Part shown: piece by piece, positions 8,685 through 17,265 of the stretch
Layout of the letters: each line of letters opens with the position of its first letter
How positions within the stretch are numbered: position 1 is the stretch's first letter
NCBI GenBank assembly: GCA_016786845.1
Contig: JAEUVB010000003.1
Coordinates: forward strand, 1-64,000
From: Chitinophagaceae bacterium
Lineage (GTDB): Bacteria; Bacteroidota; Bacteroidia; Chitinophagales; Chitinophagaceae
Length of the DNA: 64,000 nt
Direction of reading: 5' to 3'
The notes under the pieces: model-generated
Database searches by the model: none
Told to the model about the DNA's origin: nothing
The model's input: the letters and a program-made list of their open reading frames with translations, nothing else
Translations under genes and position numbers: made by a program

Positions 8685-9602
8685 TCAAAATAATTTAGGC
8701 AAAAAACGTCCGGTCTTTTTAATATAGTCTGTATACAATGGATATTTACCAGCGGAAATTTCTTCACTAAAATTGGCGCTGCCTTGAAATAACATCATCA
8801 AGAGGACTATGCCGGCCAGACTCCAGTTGAACCATTCGCCACTGCCCACCACACTGAAAAAATAGAAGATCAGCCAGATCGTTTGTTCACAGGCATAATT
8901 AGGATGACGCGCCCAGCGCCATAAACCGGTACGAATGAATCCGGTGGCATACTCTCCATCGATTGCTTCTCCGGCATGTATGCGTCGCCATTTTTCTTGT
9001 TGATAATTATATTGTTGCTGGTCGGCTATGGTTTCGATGAGCAGGAAAGCGACAAATAAAAATGCCAGCACATAATCATAAATGCCAAGTGGAATTTGGG
9101 TGCCAACAGATGCCATCACGGCCGGCAGACAAAATAAAAGAATCAGGGTTTGTTGATAGAAGGAGATAAAAAAGAAATTGAAGAGTGCCCATCTCCATCT
9201 GCCTTTCAAAGCAGGATTTTGTCGAAGCACTTCCCAGCGGTAATCTTCATGGCCCTTCCAGGGAATGATGTTGTAGCCACCGCGACGCGAAAAATTATAA
9301 GTCAGACGTATGCCCCAAAGTGTAACCAGAACGGCCATCAAAACCAGTCGAGAATTCCAATCCGATGCCCAGGCAAAATACCAGGTATAGAGCAATGGAA
9401 TGGTGCTCCAGAGTTTATCGACCTGACTACAATTTCTGGTCAGCTCACTTACGATAAAGCAACTCACGGCTGCGATACTCATCATGCCAAAAGAAGTTTT
9501 GATCATGTGTATCTGGAGGTCATTCAGGGGCGTACCGAAATACCAAGCCGCTAAAGGAATGCATATTAAAGTGACTAAGAGTACAATGATGGTTCTAATC
9601 AT
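8685..9602 (-). CDS. DUF1295 (steroid 5-alpha-reductase-like) membrane protein
   Basis: 305 residues with about seven hydrophobic segments. DUF1295 features are visible: NCSQVDKLWSTIPLLY near residue 60, WGIRLTYNFSRRGGY near 100, and the C-terminal GLWRWARHPNYACEQTIWLIFYFF block, where the RHPNY(F) motif binds NADPH in the ICMT/steroid-reductase superfamily. A cytoplasmic-membrane reductase is the family expectation; the substrate is unknown. The start codon at 9602 gives a direct N-terminal membrane segment. No operon partner: the TPM gene lies 87 bp downstream and appears separately expressed. Confidence 0.8.
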   Translation of the reverse strand: MIRTIIVLLVTLICIPLAAWYFGTPLNDLQIHMIKTSFGMMSIAAVSCFIVSELTRNCSQVDKLWSTIPLLYTWYFAWASDWNSRLVLMAVLVTLWGIRLTYNFSRRGGYNIIPWKGHEDYRWEVLRQNPALKGRWRWALFNFFFISFYQQTLILLFCLPAVMASVGTQIPLGIYDYVLAFLFVAFLLIETIADQQQYNYQQEKWRRIHAGEAIDGEYATGFIRTGLWRWARHPNYACEQTIWLIFYFFSVVGSGEWFNWSLAGIVLLMMLFQGSANFSEEISAGKYPLYTDYIKKTGRFLPKLF

Positions 9603-9703
9603 GAGGCTAATGTAGAAGATTTTATGTTGAAGCGGAAATGGATTTTTTTATGGAGCATTAGCCCTCGTGCTGATTCATAAAAAACGGAGATTGTAAAGGA
9701 GAC

Positions 9704-9770
9704 GCGAGCGGCAACGATAGCAGCGGAAAGCCCGCATCCGCCACGGCGGAGCGGACTTGCAGCGAATAGC
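9704..9770 (-). repeat. REP-like palindromic intergenic element, copy A
   Basis: Read on the minus strand this carries GCTATTCGCTGCAAGTCCG, then a GC-rich self-complementary centre (CCGCCGTGGCGG), then GGCTTTCCGCTGCTATC. The same two flanks around a different hairpin occur at 16624-16680. It follows the 3' end of tgt in the direction of tgt transcription. I infer a dispersed Bacteroidota 3'-UTR palindrome. Confidence 0.55.
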
Positions 9771-9829
9771 GTGTCTGCCGCCCAAAATATCTTTTGAATA
9801 AAAAAACGGAATCGATTTTTTCTGAAAAC

Positions 9830-10960
9830 CTACAAGCGCTCACTATACACTTTCACCATTCGATTTTTCCATTCCAAAAAATCGCCGGCCAAAATATGTT
9901 TACGGGCTTCTTTCACCAGATAAAGATAGAAGGAAAGATTTTGTATGCTGGCCAATTGCAGTCCCAACAATTCGCTCACCGTAAATAAATGTCGCAGATA
10001 AGCTTTGGTATAATTCCGGCTGGCAAAACAATCCAGCCCTTCATCGATGGGAGAAAAATCATCGGCCCATTTTTTGTTTTTGATATTAATGATTCCCTGA
10101 GTGGTAAACAACATGCCGTTTCGTCCATTTCGGGTGGGCATTACGCAATCGAACATATCGATACCGAGGGCAATGTTTTCAAGTATATTGGCCGGTGTGC
10201 CCACGCCCATGAGATAGCGCGGTTTGTCCTTAGGCAAGATGCTGCAGACATGTTCACTCAATTCATACATCACTTCATCCGGTTCACCCACACTGAGTCC
10301 GCCTATGGCATTGCCATCACATTCCATTCCGGCGATGAACTCTGCACTTTGGGTACGCAAATCTTTGTATGTACTACCCTGAACGATGGGGAATAAACTT
10401 TGTTCGAAGCCATATAAAGGTTCACTTTCATTTTTGTGTTTCACACATCGGGTCAGCCAACGGTGAGTCAACTGCATCGATTTTTTAGCATAATCGTATT
10501 CGCAAGGGTAGGGCGTGCACTCGTCAAAAGCCATGATAATGTCGGCACCGATACTGCGCTGAATATCCATGACACTTTCGGGTGTAAACAAATGTTTGCT
10601 GCCATCAATATGACTTCTAAATTCGACTCCTTCTTCTTTGATCTTACGGATGCCACTGAGGCTAAATACCTGAAATCCGCCGCTATCGGTGAGTATGGGT
10701 TTGTCCCAATGATTGAATCGGTGCAATCCGCCGGCTTTTTCCAGAATCTCTGTGCCCGGACGGAGATACAGGTGGTAGGTATTCCCAAGGATGATTTGTG
10801 CTTGTATATCCTGGGCCAACTGTTCCTGTGTGACCCCCTTCACTGTACCAATGGTACCGACCGGCATAAAAATGGGGGTTTCGATAACCCCATGATCAGT
10901 TATCAAGGTTCCGGCCCTGGCCTGTGAATTATTATCTGTAGCGTTTACTTGAAATTCCAT
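9830..10960 (-). CDS. tgt: Queuine/preQ1 tRNA-ribosyltransferase
   Basis: 376 residues, the normal bacterial length. It exchanges guanine 34 of GUN-anticodon tRNAs for preQ1 in the cytoplasm as part of queuosine synthesis. Visible motifs include LGNTYHLYLRPG, LTDSGGFQVFSL (the DSGGFQ substrate loop), IVQGSTYKDLR, GGLSVGEP, and FDCVMPTRNGRNGMLFT with the nucleophile aspartate. The zinc site is changed: the usual CxCxxC...H reads LDCFAS...SIQNL, leaving one of four expected ligands. Zinc-site loss in Bacteroidota homologues fits my recollection of the family but is unchecked. The start faces the glycosyltransferase gene across a very short divergent region. Confidence 0.95.
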   Translation of the reverse strand: MEFQVNATDNNSQARAGTLITDHGVIETPIFMPVGTIGTVKGVTQEQLAQDIQAQIILGNTYHLYLRPGTEILEKAGGLHRFNHWDKPILTDSGGFQVFSLSGIRKIKEEGVEFRSHIDGSKHLFTPESVMDIQRSIGADIIMAFDECTPYPCEYDYAKKSMQLTHRWLTRCVKHKNESEPLYGFEQSLFPIVQGSTYKDLRTQSAEFIAGMECDGNAIGGLSVGEPDEVMYELSEHVCSILPKDKPRYLMGVGTPANILENIALGIDMFDCVMPTRNGRNGMLFTTQGIINIKNKKWADDFSPIDEGLDCFASRNYTKAYLRHLFTVSELLGLQLASIQNLSFYLYLVKEARKHILAGDFLEWKNRMVKVYSERL

Positions 10961-10970
10961 GTTACCATTG

Positions 10971-10978
10971 TACTTTTG
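10971..10978 (+). promoter_or_regulatory. Predicted -7 box (TACTTTTG) for the GT2 gene
   Basis: Exact TAnnTTTG match ending 6 bases before the ATG at 10985. It supports that start over an upstream ATG at 10949, which would lie before the promoter, and implies a nearly leaderless mRNA. Confidence 0.5.
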
Positions 10979-10984
10979 AAGCCG

Positions 10985-12121
10985 ATGTCTATTACTCCCG
11001 ACCTGTTGCTGTGTGCGGTTTTCGGCCTGTTCACCTTGATTCAGTTATTTTATGATCTCTTCTTTTTTGCCCGTCTGGCCTTTTATCATCAAAAGGAAGA
11101 ACTGCCTGAAGAAGCCCGATTTCCGGTAAGTATTATTGTCTCTGCTTTTAATGAGGAGGCAAATCTAAGGAAAAATCTTCCGTTATTACTGGAACAAACC
11201 TATCAGAAAAATGGGAGACGATATTTTGAAGTGGTGGTGGTGAATGATAACTCCGAAGACGATACGTTTTATTTGCTCAATCAATTACAGGAACAATACC
11301 CTCACTTGCATGCCGTGAATCTGACACAGGAGGCTAAATTGATACCGGGAAAGAAATTCCCTTTATCGATGGGGATCAAATCGGCCCGATTCGAACATCT
11401 GCTCCTGACCGATGCCGATTGTATTCCGGCCAGTACACATTGGTTGGCCCGTATGGCCTCAGGTTTTTCGGAATCCAAGAAAATTGTGTTGGGCTATAGT
11501 CCATACAATAAAAATAAAACGGCCGTGAATAAATATATCCGTTTTGAAACCCTGCATTCGGCCATTCAATATCTTTCTTATGCCTTGGCCGGTATGCCCT
11601 ATATGGGGGTAGGCCGTAATCTGGCTTATCGAAAAGAACTGTTCATGCAGGTCAAAGGATTTTCATCGCATCATCATATTGTATCCGGTGATGATGATTT
11701 ATTTATCAATCAGGTGGCAACGGCAAACAATACCAAGGTGGTCATTCATGAAGAAGCCTTTACCTTTTCCGAACCTAAGAAGACCTTCGAGGAGTGGAAA
11801 TATCAAAAACGTCGTCATTTGAGTACGGGTAAGTTTTACAAGCAAAAACATAAACTCTCCCTGGGGCTATATGCCATGAGCCATTTTTTCTTTTGGATCA
11901 GTTTAATCCCTTGTTTCTTTTTCTACCACTTCATTTTTATTACGGCTGGCATATTCTTGTTGCGCATGATGGTTCATTTTTTCATTTTCTACCGTTGTTG
12001 CCGTGTATTGAAAGAGAATGACCTGATTAAATGGATTTTGTATTTTGATTTGTGGCAACTGATTTACAATATCCGCAATATTCCTTATGTCTTTTTTAAA
12101 ACTCATAAAAGTTGGAAATAA
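10985..12121 (+). CDS. Family 2 glycosyltransferase, membrane-anchored
   Basis: About 378 residues. It has an N-terminal membrane helix, then a GT-A domain: VSIIVSAFNEEANLRKNLP, VVVNDNSEDDT, LLLTDADCIPAS (DxD-like metal site), GVGRNLAYRKELF, SGDDDLFINQ, and KKTFEEWKYQKRRHLSTG (Q-x-x-RR/W-like). Two or three membrane helices follow at the C-terminus. Processive or lipid-linked sugar transfer at the cytoplasmic membrane is likely; donor and acceptor are unknown. The stop overlaps the TTG start of rsmG by 10 bases, suggesting translational coupling. Start chosen from the adjacent promoter box. Confidence 0.85.
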   Translation: MSITPDLLLCAVFGLFTLIQLFYDLFFFARLAFYHQKEELPEEARFPVSIIVSAFNEEANLRKNLPLLLEQTYQKNGRRYFEVVVVNDNSEDDTFYLLNQLQEQYPHLHAVNLTQEAKLIPGKKFPLSMGIKSARFEHLLLTDADCIPASTHWLARMASGFSESKKIVLGYSPYNKNKTAVNKYIRFETLHSAIQYLSYALAGMPYMGVGRNLAYRKELFMQVKGFSSHHHIVSGDDDLFINQVATANNTKVVIHEEAFTFSEPKKTFEEWKYQKRRHLSTGKFYKQKHKLSLGLYAMSHFFFWISLIPCFFFYHFIFITAGIFLLRMMVHFFIFYRCCRVLKENDLIKWILYFDLWQLIYNIRNIPYVFFKTHKSWK

Positions 12122-12738
12122 TCACTCAATACTTTGCTGATTTTACAGACGAACAAAATCGTCAGATGTCTGCACTGAAGGAACTCTATACCACATGGAA
12201 CGAACGCATCAATGTGATCTCCAGAAAAGATATTGACAGCCTTTACGAGAAACATGTTTTGCATTCTCTGGCTATTGCAGCCGTATTCGAATTTGTGCCG
12301 GGGCAACGTATCGTAGATATCGGTACCGGCGGTGGCTTTCCCGGCATTCCTTTAGCCATCTTTTTTCCGGAAGTGGAATTTGTACTGGCTGACAGCATTC
12401 GCAAAAAACTCAATGTGGTGACCGAAGTGGCTCAGGGAATCGGGCTCAGTAATGTCAAAACGCATTGGGGCAGGGTAGAAGATATCAAAGAAAAGAACAG
12501 TTTTGATTTTGCCGTGAGTCGTGCCGTTGCACCCTTGGGTGACTTATGGAATTGGGCCAAGCCCCTCATCCGTAAAGGTCAGCAAGCGGAATTCGACAAC
12601 GGATTGATTTGTTTGAAAGGGGGCGATTTGCATGAAGAGATCTCTGCATCAGGTTGCAAGCCCATGATGTGGCATGTATATGATTTGTTTCGTGAAGAAC
12701 ATTTTAAGCAGAAATTTATGCTCTATGTGAAACGCTGA
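12112..12738 (+). CDS. rsmG: 16S rRNA (guanine527-N7)-methyltransferase
   Basis: 208 residues, full length. RsmG methylates N7 of G527 in 16S rRNA using SAM; its loss gives low-level streptomycin resistance in several bacteria. Motifs seen: WNERINVISRKDIDSLYEKHVLHSLAI, VDIGTGGGFPGIPLAIFFP (SAM-binding motif I), VLADSIRKK, and FAVSRAVAPL. The start is TTG, placed inside the end of the glycosyltransferase gene; the N-terminal MEIITQYF is normal for the family, so the TTG is probably right. Translationally coupled to the upstream gene. Confidence 0.93.
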   Translation: MEIITQYFADFTDEQNRQMSALKELYTTWNERINVISRKDIDSLYEKHVLHSLAIAAVFEFVPGQRIVDIGTGGGFPGIPLAIFFPEVEFVLADSIRKKLNVVTEVAQGIGLSNVKTHWGRVEDIKEKNSFDFAVSRAVAPLGDLWNWAKPLIRKGQQAEFDNGLICLKGGDLHEEISASGCKPMMWHVYDLFREEHFKQKFMLYVKR

Positions 12739-12746
12739 TCAGACCT

Positions 12747-12754
12747 TACCTTCG
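12747..12754 (+). promoter_or_regulatory. Predicted -7 box (TACCTTCG) for the RlmI-type gene
   Basis: TACCTTCG fits the TAnnTTYG variant seen several times in this window. It lies 36 bases before the ATG at 12791 and just after the rsmG stop. Confidence 0.4.
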
Positions 12755-12790
12755 CCCATTCTTTTTCATTCAAATCAATATCCCATTCCT

Positions 12791-13963
12791 ATGAATAATG
12801 TCATCCTCAAATCTCGAATCTCAGACCGTGTGCTAAAAGGTCATCCATGGATCTATAACAATGAAATAGCCTCTGTGGCCAAAGGCACACCCGATGGGGG
12901 CATTGTGGATGTATACAATAGTAAAAGTAACTTTATCGGACGCGGGTATTACAACTCCAAGTCACAGATCGAAGTGCGTTTGCTCACAAGAGATATCCAC
13001 GAAATGATTGACGATGAATTTTTCTATAACCGCATTTTGCAATGCTGGAACTATAAAAAGAAACTCGGCTATATCGAAAATTGTCGTTTAGTATTTGGAG
13101 AAGCCGACGGATTGCCTTCGCTCATCATCGATAAATTCAACGATTATTTTGTCTTGCAAACCATGTCCTTGGGAATGGATTTATGGAAGGATGCGATTGT
13201 GAAAGCACTCAATCGAATTTTTTCACCCAAAGGAATCTACGAACGGAACGATGTGCCCGTGCGTGAATTGGAAGGCCTCGAACAAAAGAAAGGATTTTTA
13301 TCCGATCCCTTTCCGACAGAAATTATCATCAACGAAAATGGTTTGAAATTTATCGTCGATATCGAGAATGGACAAAAGACGGGTTACTTTCTTGATCAAC
13401 AAGATAACAGACGAGAGATCAAAAACATCGTCAAGGATGCGGATGTCTTGGAAGCATTTTGTTATACCGGAACCTTCGGCGTGCATGCCGCTCACTATGG
13501 TGCAAAGAAAGTGCTCGGACTCGATATCTCCGATTTTGCGGTAGAGACGGCCAGAAGAAATGCCGAGCTAAACGGACTCTCCGATCGTTGCGAATTTCGG
13601 ACCGTCAATGCCTTTGATGTGTTGAAGCAATGGGCCAAAGAAGATAAGAAATGGGACGTGGTCATGCTCGATCCTCCGGCCTTCACCAAGACCCGTGCGA
13701 ATATCGAAAAAGCCATTACCGGATATAAGGAAATCAATCTTCGGGCCATGAAACTGGTCAAGTCCGGCGGATTTTTGGTCACAGCTTCCTGCACCAATCT
13801 TGTACCGCCTGATTTATTTCTAGACATCATCCGTATGGCGGCCAAAGATGCTAAGAAACAAATTCGCCAGGTCTGCTTCCGCACCCAGGCCGCAGACCAT
13901 CCTATCGTATGGCATATGGACAATACCAATTATTTGAAGTTTTTGATTGTGGAGGTGGTGTAA
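12791..13963 (+). CDS. Class I SAM-dependent rRNA methyltransferase, RlmI family
   Basis: 390 residues. An N-terminal PUA-like domain (residues about 1-75, KGHPWIYNNEI, GGIVDVYNSKSNFIGRGYYN) precedes a Rossmann methyltransferase domain with FLDQQDNR, VLEAFCYTGTFGVHAA (motif I), LDISDFAVETARRNAELN, VVMLDPPAF (motif IV) and LVTASCTNLV, which holds the catalytic cysteine expected of an m5C enzyme. E. coli RlmI makes m5C1962 in 23S rRNA. This is likely the orthologue, but RlmI/RlmK-like paralogues exist, so I leave the symbol empty. Own promoter in the rsmG intergenic gap. Confidence 0.88.
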   Translation: MNNVILKSRISDRVLKGHPWIYNNEIASVAKGTPDGGIVDVYNSKSNFIGRGYYNSKSQIEVRLLTRDIHEMIDDEFFYNRILQCWNYKKKLGYIENCRLVFGEADGLPSLIIDKFNDYFVLQTMSLGMDLWKDAIVKALNRIFSPKGIYERNDVPVRELEGLEQKKGFLSDPFPTEIIINENGLKFIVDIENGQKTGYFLDQQDNRREIKNIVKDADVLEAFCYTGTFGVHAAHYGAKKVLGLDISDFAVETARRNAELNGLSDRCEFRTVNAFDVLKQWAKEDKKWDVVMLDPPAFTKTRANIEKAITGYKEINLRAMKLVKSGGFLVTASCTNLVPPDLFLDIIRMAAKDAKKQIRQVCFRTQAADHPIVWHMDNTNYLKFLIVEVV

Positions 13964-14081
13964 ATTGGCCTTCAGGAATTGTTATCTTTCGGTCGTCAGA
14001 TTTTATAAAATGATTACGGATTTGATGCATGTAGTAGATATTGTTAAGCTGAAACTTATTGTCTTTCCAAGTCAAAATGAT

Positions 14082-14089
14082 TAACTTTG
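14082..14089 (+). promoter_or_regulatory. Predicted -7 box (TAACTTTG) for the toxin-antitoxin operon
   Basis: Exact TAnnTTTG match about 99 bases upstream of the antitoxin start. The AT-rich leader between them could hold the operator for autoregulation, but no clear palindrome was found. Confidence 0.4.
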
Positions 14090-14187
14090 GAATTCATAAA
14101 TGATTGAAATTTATTTATAAGCTATCACCGAAAATAGGGTTTAAGAAATATATTGAATAGTAAGATTCAAAATTTAAACAAGGAAAG

Positions 14188-14397
14188 ATGAAAGTAATTA
14201 TTGATATACCTGACCATGACGCTGATTTCGGATTGAAAGTGTTAAAAAGCCTAACATTTGTAAAGGAAGTGAAACCTATGTCTAAAGCTGCTGTTCGCTT
14301 GATGGCCGATCTTAAGGAAGCAGCCGAAGATGTACGACTGCATAAACAAGGAAAAATAAAACTAAAATCTGCACAAGAGCTTTTGAATGAGTTATAA
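14188..14397 (+). CDS. RelB/ParD-like antitoxin
   Basis: 69 residues. An N-terminal beta strand (MKVIIDIPDHDADFGLKVLKSL) leads to helical segments and a C-terminal KIKLKSAQELLNEL, a tail common in Bacteroidota antitoxins of RelE/ParE pairs. It would neutralise the toxin encoded next and probably autorepress the operon. A purine-rich AAGGAAAG precedes the ATG, one of the few SD-like sequences in the window. The last 11 bases overlap the toxin gene, a classic type II arrangement. Confidence 0.75.
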   Translation: MKVIIDIPDHDADFGLKVLKSLTFVKEVKPMSKAAVRLMADLKEAAEDVRLHKQGKIKLKSAQELLNEL

Positions 14398-14716
14398 TAT
14401 TATACCAACACACCGTTTTGAAAAAGAACTAAAACGACTTGCTAAAAAATTCCCTTCTTTGAAAAATGAATTTTCAGAATTTATTGACCTGATCAATACA
14501 GACCCTGAAAGTGGTATTTATATAGGTAATCATTGCTATAAAATAAGGCTGGCTATTGGCAGTAAGGGTAAAGGCAAAAGTGGTGGCGCAAGGATTATCA
14601 CCTATTTTTACTTTGAAATGGGAACTGTATATCTTCTGACCATTTATGACAAATCAGAAAAAGAGGATTTAAAACCTAATGAACTAAAAGATATCATAGA
14701 TAATTTAGAATTATAA
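14387..14716 (+). CDS. RelE/ParE-family toxin
   Basis: 109 residues. It opens with YNIIPTHRFEKELKRLAKKFPSL, the two-helix start of RelE/ParE-fold toxins, and continues with YKIRLAIGSKGKGKSGGARIITYFYFE (beta sheet with basic residues) and VYLLTIYDKSEKEDLKPNELKDII. This pattern matches the HigB/RelE-like group that cleaves mRNA at the ribosome, though catalytic residues cannot be fixed by eye. Cotranscribed with and overlapping the antitoxin. Its AT content is higher than the neighbouring housekeeping genes, consistent with acquisition. Confidence 0.78.
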   Translation: MSYNIIPTHRFEKELKRLAKKFPSLKNEFSEFIDLINTDPESGIYIGNHCYKIRLAIGSKGKGKSGGARIITYFYFEMGTVYLLTIYDKSEKEDLKPNELKDIIDNLEL

Positions 14717-14785
14717 TGATTTATAATAATTACAACCATTCGCCATTCCTCTAACCAATTTTCCCACATACACGTCTTACCCCAT

Positions 14786-16591
14786 ATGAAAACATTATTA
14801 TCCTTCCTGTTGATGCTTATGGCTACGGCAGCATTTTCACAAACTCAAATTACTTCCTCAACCGTCTCCGGTACATGGACCACAGCCGGTTCTCCTTACA
14901 TCATCAATAATGCAGTGAGTGTCAATGCGGGTAGCAGTCTCACCATACAGCCCGGTGTAGTGGTAAGGTTTAAAGCCACGACGAAAATGGTCGTCACCGG
15001 TAGCTTGATCGCCAATGGTACCGCCGCACAGAAAATTACGTTTCAGGCGGATGATACTACGGGCTGGGCCAATGAATCCATCACGGCCGGTGGTTGGCAT
15101 GGTATACATTTCATGACCTATTCCGGTTCGGGAGTCGATAATTCGGTATTGAATTTTTGTATCCTCAAGGATACTAAATATGGTTATAACAGCGCTATTC
15201 AAAATTGCAATACCCTCACCATTTATCGTAAACTGAAAGTATCCAATACCGAAATTTATCATAATACGGCCGGCACAGGTTTTTATGTGGCCGGAGATAA
15301 TATATCCATTTCCACCAATGTCGCTTCCGATACCGTAGAGTTTGACCGATGCACGATCTACGATAATACCAGTGTATTCGGCATCATCCATACCAGCAAT
15401 TATAGCGGCGGATACACTCATATACACAACTGCGAATTTTACGACAATATTAAAGGTTCACCCATATGGGGCACCTGGAATAATATCCTCATCGAAGCCA
15501 ATGATATACATCACAATGAGATGATCAACGATTCGGCGCCGATTAAAATGACGGTCGGCAATGGTCGCATCGTGGGAAATAAGGTTCGTTTCAATATCTG
15601 CGATCAGTTGGCCGCCATCGGTTGCCGTTCGGGCTTTTTCGATATCGACAATAACCTGATTTGCAACAACCAACAGATGGATGGAAATTGTGGTGCTACC
15701 GGCGGGGGAGGAGGCATACACTTATCTTACAATGAAGGGGCCACTACGTTTGCCCTTACGTATTATCGTGTAAGAAACAATGTGATCGCCAACAACTATT
15801 CGGCCTATGGCGGCGGCGGTATCTATGTATTTACGGCCCGTGCCGAAATTTCAAACAATACCATTGCAAATAATACTTCAGGTTCTCCCATTGCGAAAGG
15901 CATTATGGTCTTGAATCCTCAGGCGGAAGTCTATATCAAGAACAATATTCTGACAGGCAACGGTTATCCGGGTATGACCGATTCTACTTATGCCATCGGT
16001 GTTTATTCTGCCAATAAAATTTCCTGCGACAATAATTATATGCCTACCAATTATTCTCATGCGGTGTATGGCATTGGCAATTTTACCCTCATCGGCGATA
16101 CCATTCATAATGTAATTGGCAGTGCGCCACAGTTCATAGCACCTACAGCCAATAACGCTTATACCACTGATGCCACTACAGCGAATTTTGGTATCACCAC
16201 CACATCACCTTGTGTCGACAAAGGAGATTCCACCGGGGTGAATGCTTTGCCCACAGATTATATCGGCAATCAGCGCATACAAGGCAGTAAGATTGATATC
16301 GGTGCATACGAAGTCATCAAATCTGCTGAATGGGTGAATGATGTACAAGCATCCGATTTTCCCATCACCATGTATCCTAATCCTGCCGTGTCGGAAGTCA
16401 ATTTGATATTACCTTTTACACATTCTACCGTAACGATTTCAGATATCAACGGACACCAGGTATTTAGCCAAACCTTGAATAGTACTCAAACTCAAATCCG
16501 TATTTCCGATTGGGCCAACGGCATCTATATCGTTCGTTGTGCTTCTGAAGGCAAAATGGCTATCAGACGTTTGGTAGTAACCGGGAAGTAA
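14786..16591 (+). CDS. Secreted right-handed beta-helix protein with T9SS type A sorting domain
   Basis: 601 residues. Signal peptide MKTLLSFLLMLMATAAFS, then a long parallel beta-helix built of Asn-rich turns (NNAVSVNAGSSLTIQPGVVVRF, NNVIANNYSAYGGGGIYVF, NNTIANNTSG), as in choice-of-anchor and pectate-lyase-like repeats. Residues about 525-601 are a T9SS type A C-terminal domain: ITMYPNPAVSEVNLILP, VTISDINGHQVFSQTL, WANGIYIVRC, RRLVVTGK. It would cross the outer membrane through the SprA translocon encoded at 18.8-26.3 kb and be attached or released at the surface. Ligand or substrate unknown. Confidence 0.88.
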   Translation: MKTLLSFLLMLMATAAFSQTQITSSTVSGTWTTAGSPYIINNAVSVNAGSSLTIQPGVVVRFKATTKMVVTGSLIANGTAAQKITFQADDTTGWANESITAGGWHGIHFMTYSGSGVDNSVLNFCILKDTKYGYNSAIQNCNTLTIYRKLKVSNTEIYHNTAGTGFYVAGDNISISTNVASDTVEFDRCTIYDNTSVFGIIHTSNYSGGYTHIHNCEFYDNIKGSPIWGTWNNILIEANDIHHNEMINDSAPIKMTVGNGRIVGNKVRFNICDQLAAIGCRSGFFDIDNNLICNNQQMDGNCGATGGGGGIHLSYNEGATTFALTYYRVRNNVIANNYSAYGGGGIYVFTARAEISNNTIANNTSGSPIAKGIMVLNPQAEVYIKNNILTGNGYPGMTDSTYAIGVYSANKISCDNNYMPTNYSHAVYGIGNFTLIGDTIHNVIGSAPQFIAPTANNAYTTDATTANFGITTTSPCVDKGDSTGVNALPTDYIGNQRIQGSKIDIGAYEVIKSAEWVNDVQASDFPITMYPNPAVSEVNLILPFTHSTVTISDINGHQVFSQTLNSTQTQIRISDWANGIYIVRCASEGKMAIRRLVVTGK

Positions 16592-16623
16592 TGATTTGGG
16601 CATGCCCCCGTACATACGGGGTC

Positions 16624-16680
16624 GGGCTATCCGCTGCAAGTCCCGCGAGCAGAGCCTCGCGGGAGCTTTCCGCTACTATC
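16624..16680 (+). repeat. REP-like palindromic intergenic element, copy B
   Basis: Contains CTATCCGCTGCAAGTC, a self-complementary centre (TCCCGCGAG...CTCGCGGGA) and GCTTTCCGCTACTATC. The flanks match copy A at 9704-9770 in inverse orientation while the central stem differs in sequence. It follows the 3' end of the T9SS gene in its direction of transcription. Confidence 0.55.
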
Positions 16681-16760
16681 CCTCATGCGGAGTACGTTTC
16701 AGAAGAAGGATGTTGTCTTGAATGAAGTGCAGCGTAATTCGTAAGGAAGTTTGACATGGG

Positions 16761-16789
16761 ATTCAGACAAGCAATCTATTTGTCTGAAT
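16761..16789. repeat. Hairpin at the outer edge of the left inverted repeat
   Basis: ATTCAGACAA at 16761-16770 pairs perfectly with TTGTCTGAAT at 16780-16789 around a 9-base loop. TTCAGACAA is also the end of every unit of the 55-bp repeat at 17266-17460. Confidence 0.6.
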
Positions 16790-16821
16790 CAGAATTCACA
16801 GAATTTCAAAATTTACAGAAT
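16780..16821 (-). repeat. Left 42-bp inverted repeat of the GxxExxY cassette
   Basis: The reverse complement of this segment matches 17267-17308 at 39 of 42 positions by my alignment. It starts TTGTCTGAAT and ends TTTACAGAAT, directly abutting the stop codon of the GxxExxY gene at 16823. With the right copy it brackets a single gene. Confidence 0.7.
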
Positions 16822-16822
16822 A

Positions 16823-17203
16823 CTAACTGCTTTTGTGTTTCGGATTAAAGATTAATTTGTGTTGAAGGCTACTTCCTCCGAAATTAAACAGTAATCCCAA
16901 AGGTAAATCATAAGCCACAACATAATTTTTAGCTTGAGCGATATGAACATTTTCAAGATTCACTAGCGCTTTTAGTACTACCACAACTTTGCTCTCTATA
17001 ATAAAATCAGCCCTTCTGCTACCAACTTCAATTCCATGGTAATACACAGTTTGTTCTTGCTCACGGATAAAATGAAGGCCTGCGTTTCTAAGTTCAATAG
17101 CTAAGCACCTTTGGTAAATCACTTCTTGAAATCCAGGTCCCATACCTGAATGTACTTTCATCGCACAGCCAATGATATCGAAAGTTAATTGATCTTTTTC
17201 CAC
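16823..17203 (-). CDS. GxxExxY family protein (PD-(D/E)XK-like), active site altered
   Basis: 126 residues, the usual length. The naming motif is present as GFQEVIY near residues 24-30. The fold core RRADFIIESKVVVVLKALVNLE corresponds to the PD-(D/E)XK-like segment in which the family normally has D...(E)xK as VELK or VEIK. Here it is VVLK, with a GTA codon where GAA is expected, one base from glutamate, so nuclease activity is doubtful. GxxExxY proteins have no established function. The gene is tightly enclosed by 42-bp inverted repeats. A -7-like box (TATTTTCG on the minus strand, 17240-17247) could drive it. Confidence 0.8.
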   Translation of the reverse strand: MEKDQLTFDIIGCAMKVHSGMGPGFQEVIYQRCLAIELRNAGLHFIREQEQTVYYHGIEVGSRRADFIIESKVVVVLKALVNLENVHIAQAKNYVVAYDLPLGLLFNFGGSSLQHKLIFNPKHKSS

Positions 17204-17265
17204 CTAACTAATTTTATATTTCTACAACAATTTATATAACGAAAATAGACATTTTACCAATTCTA

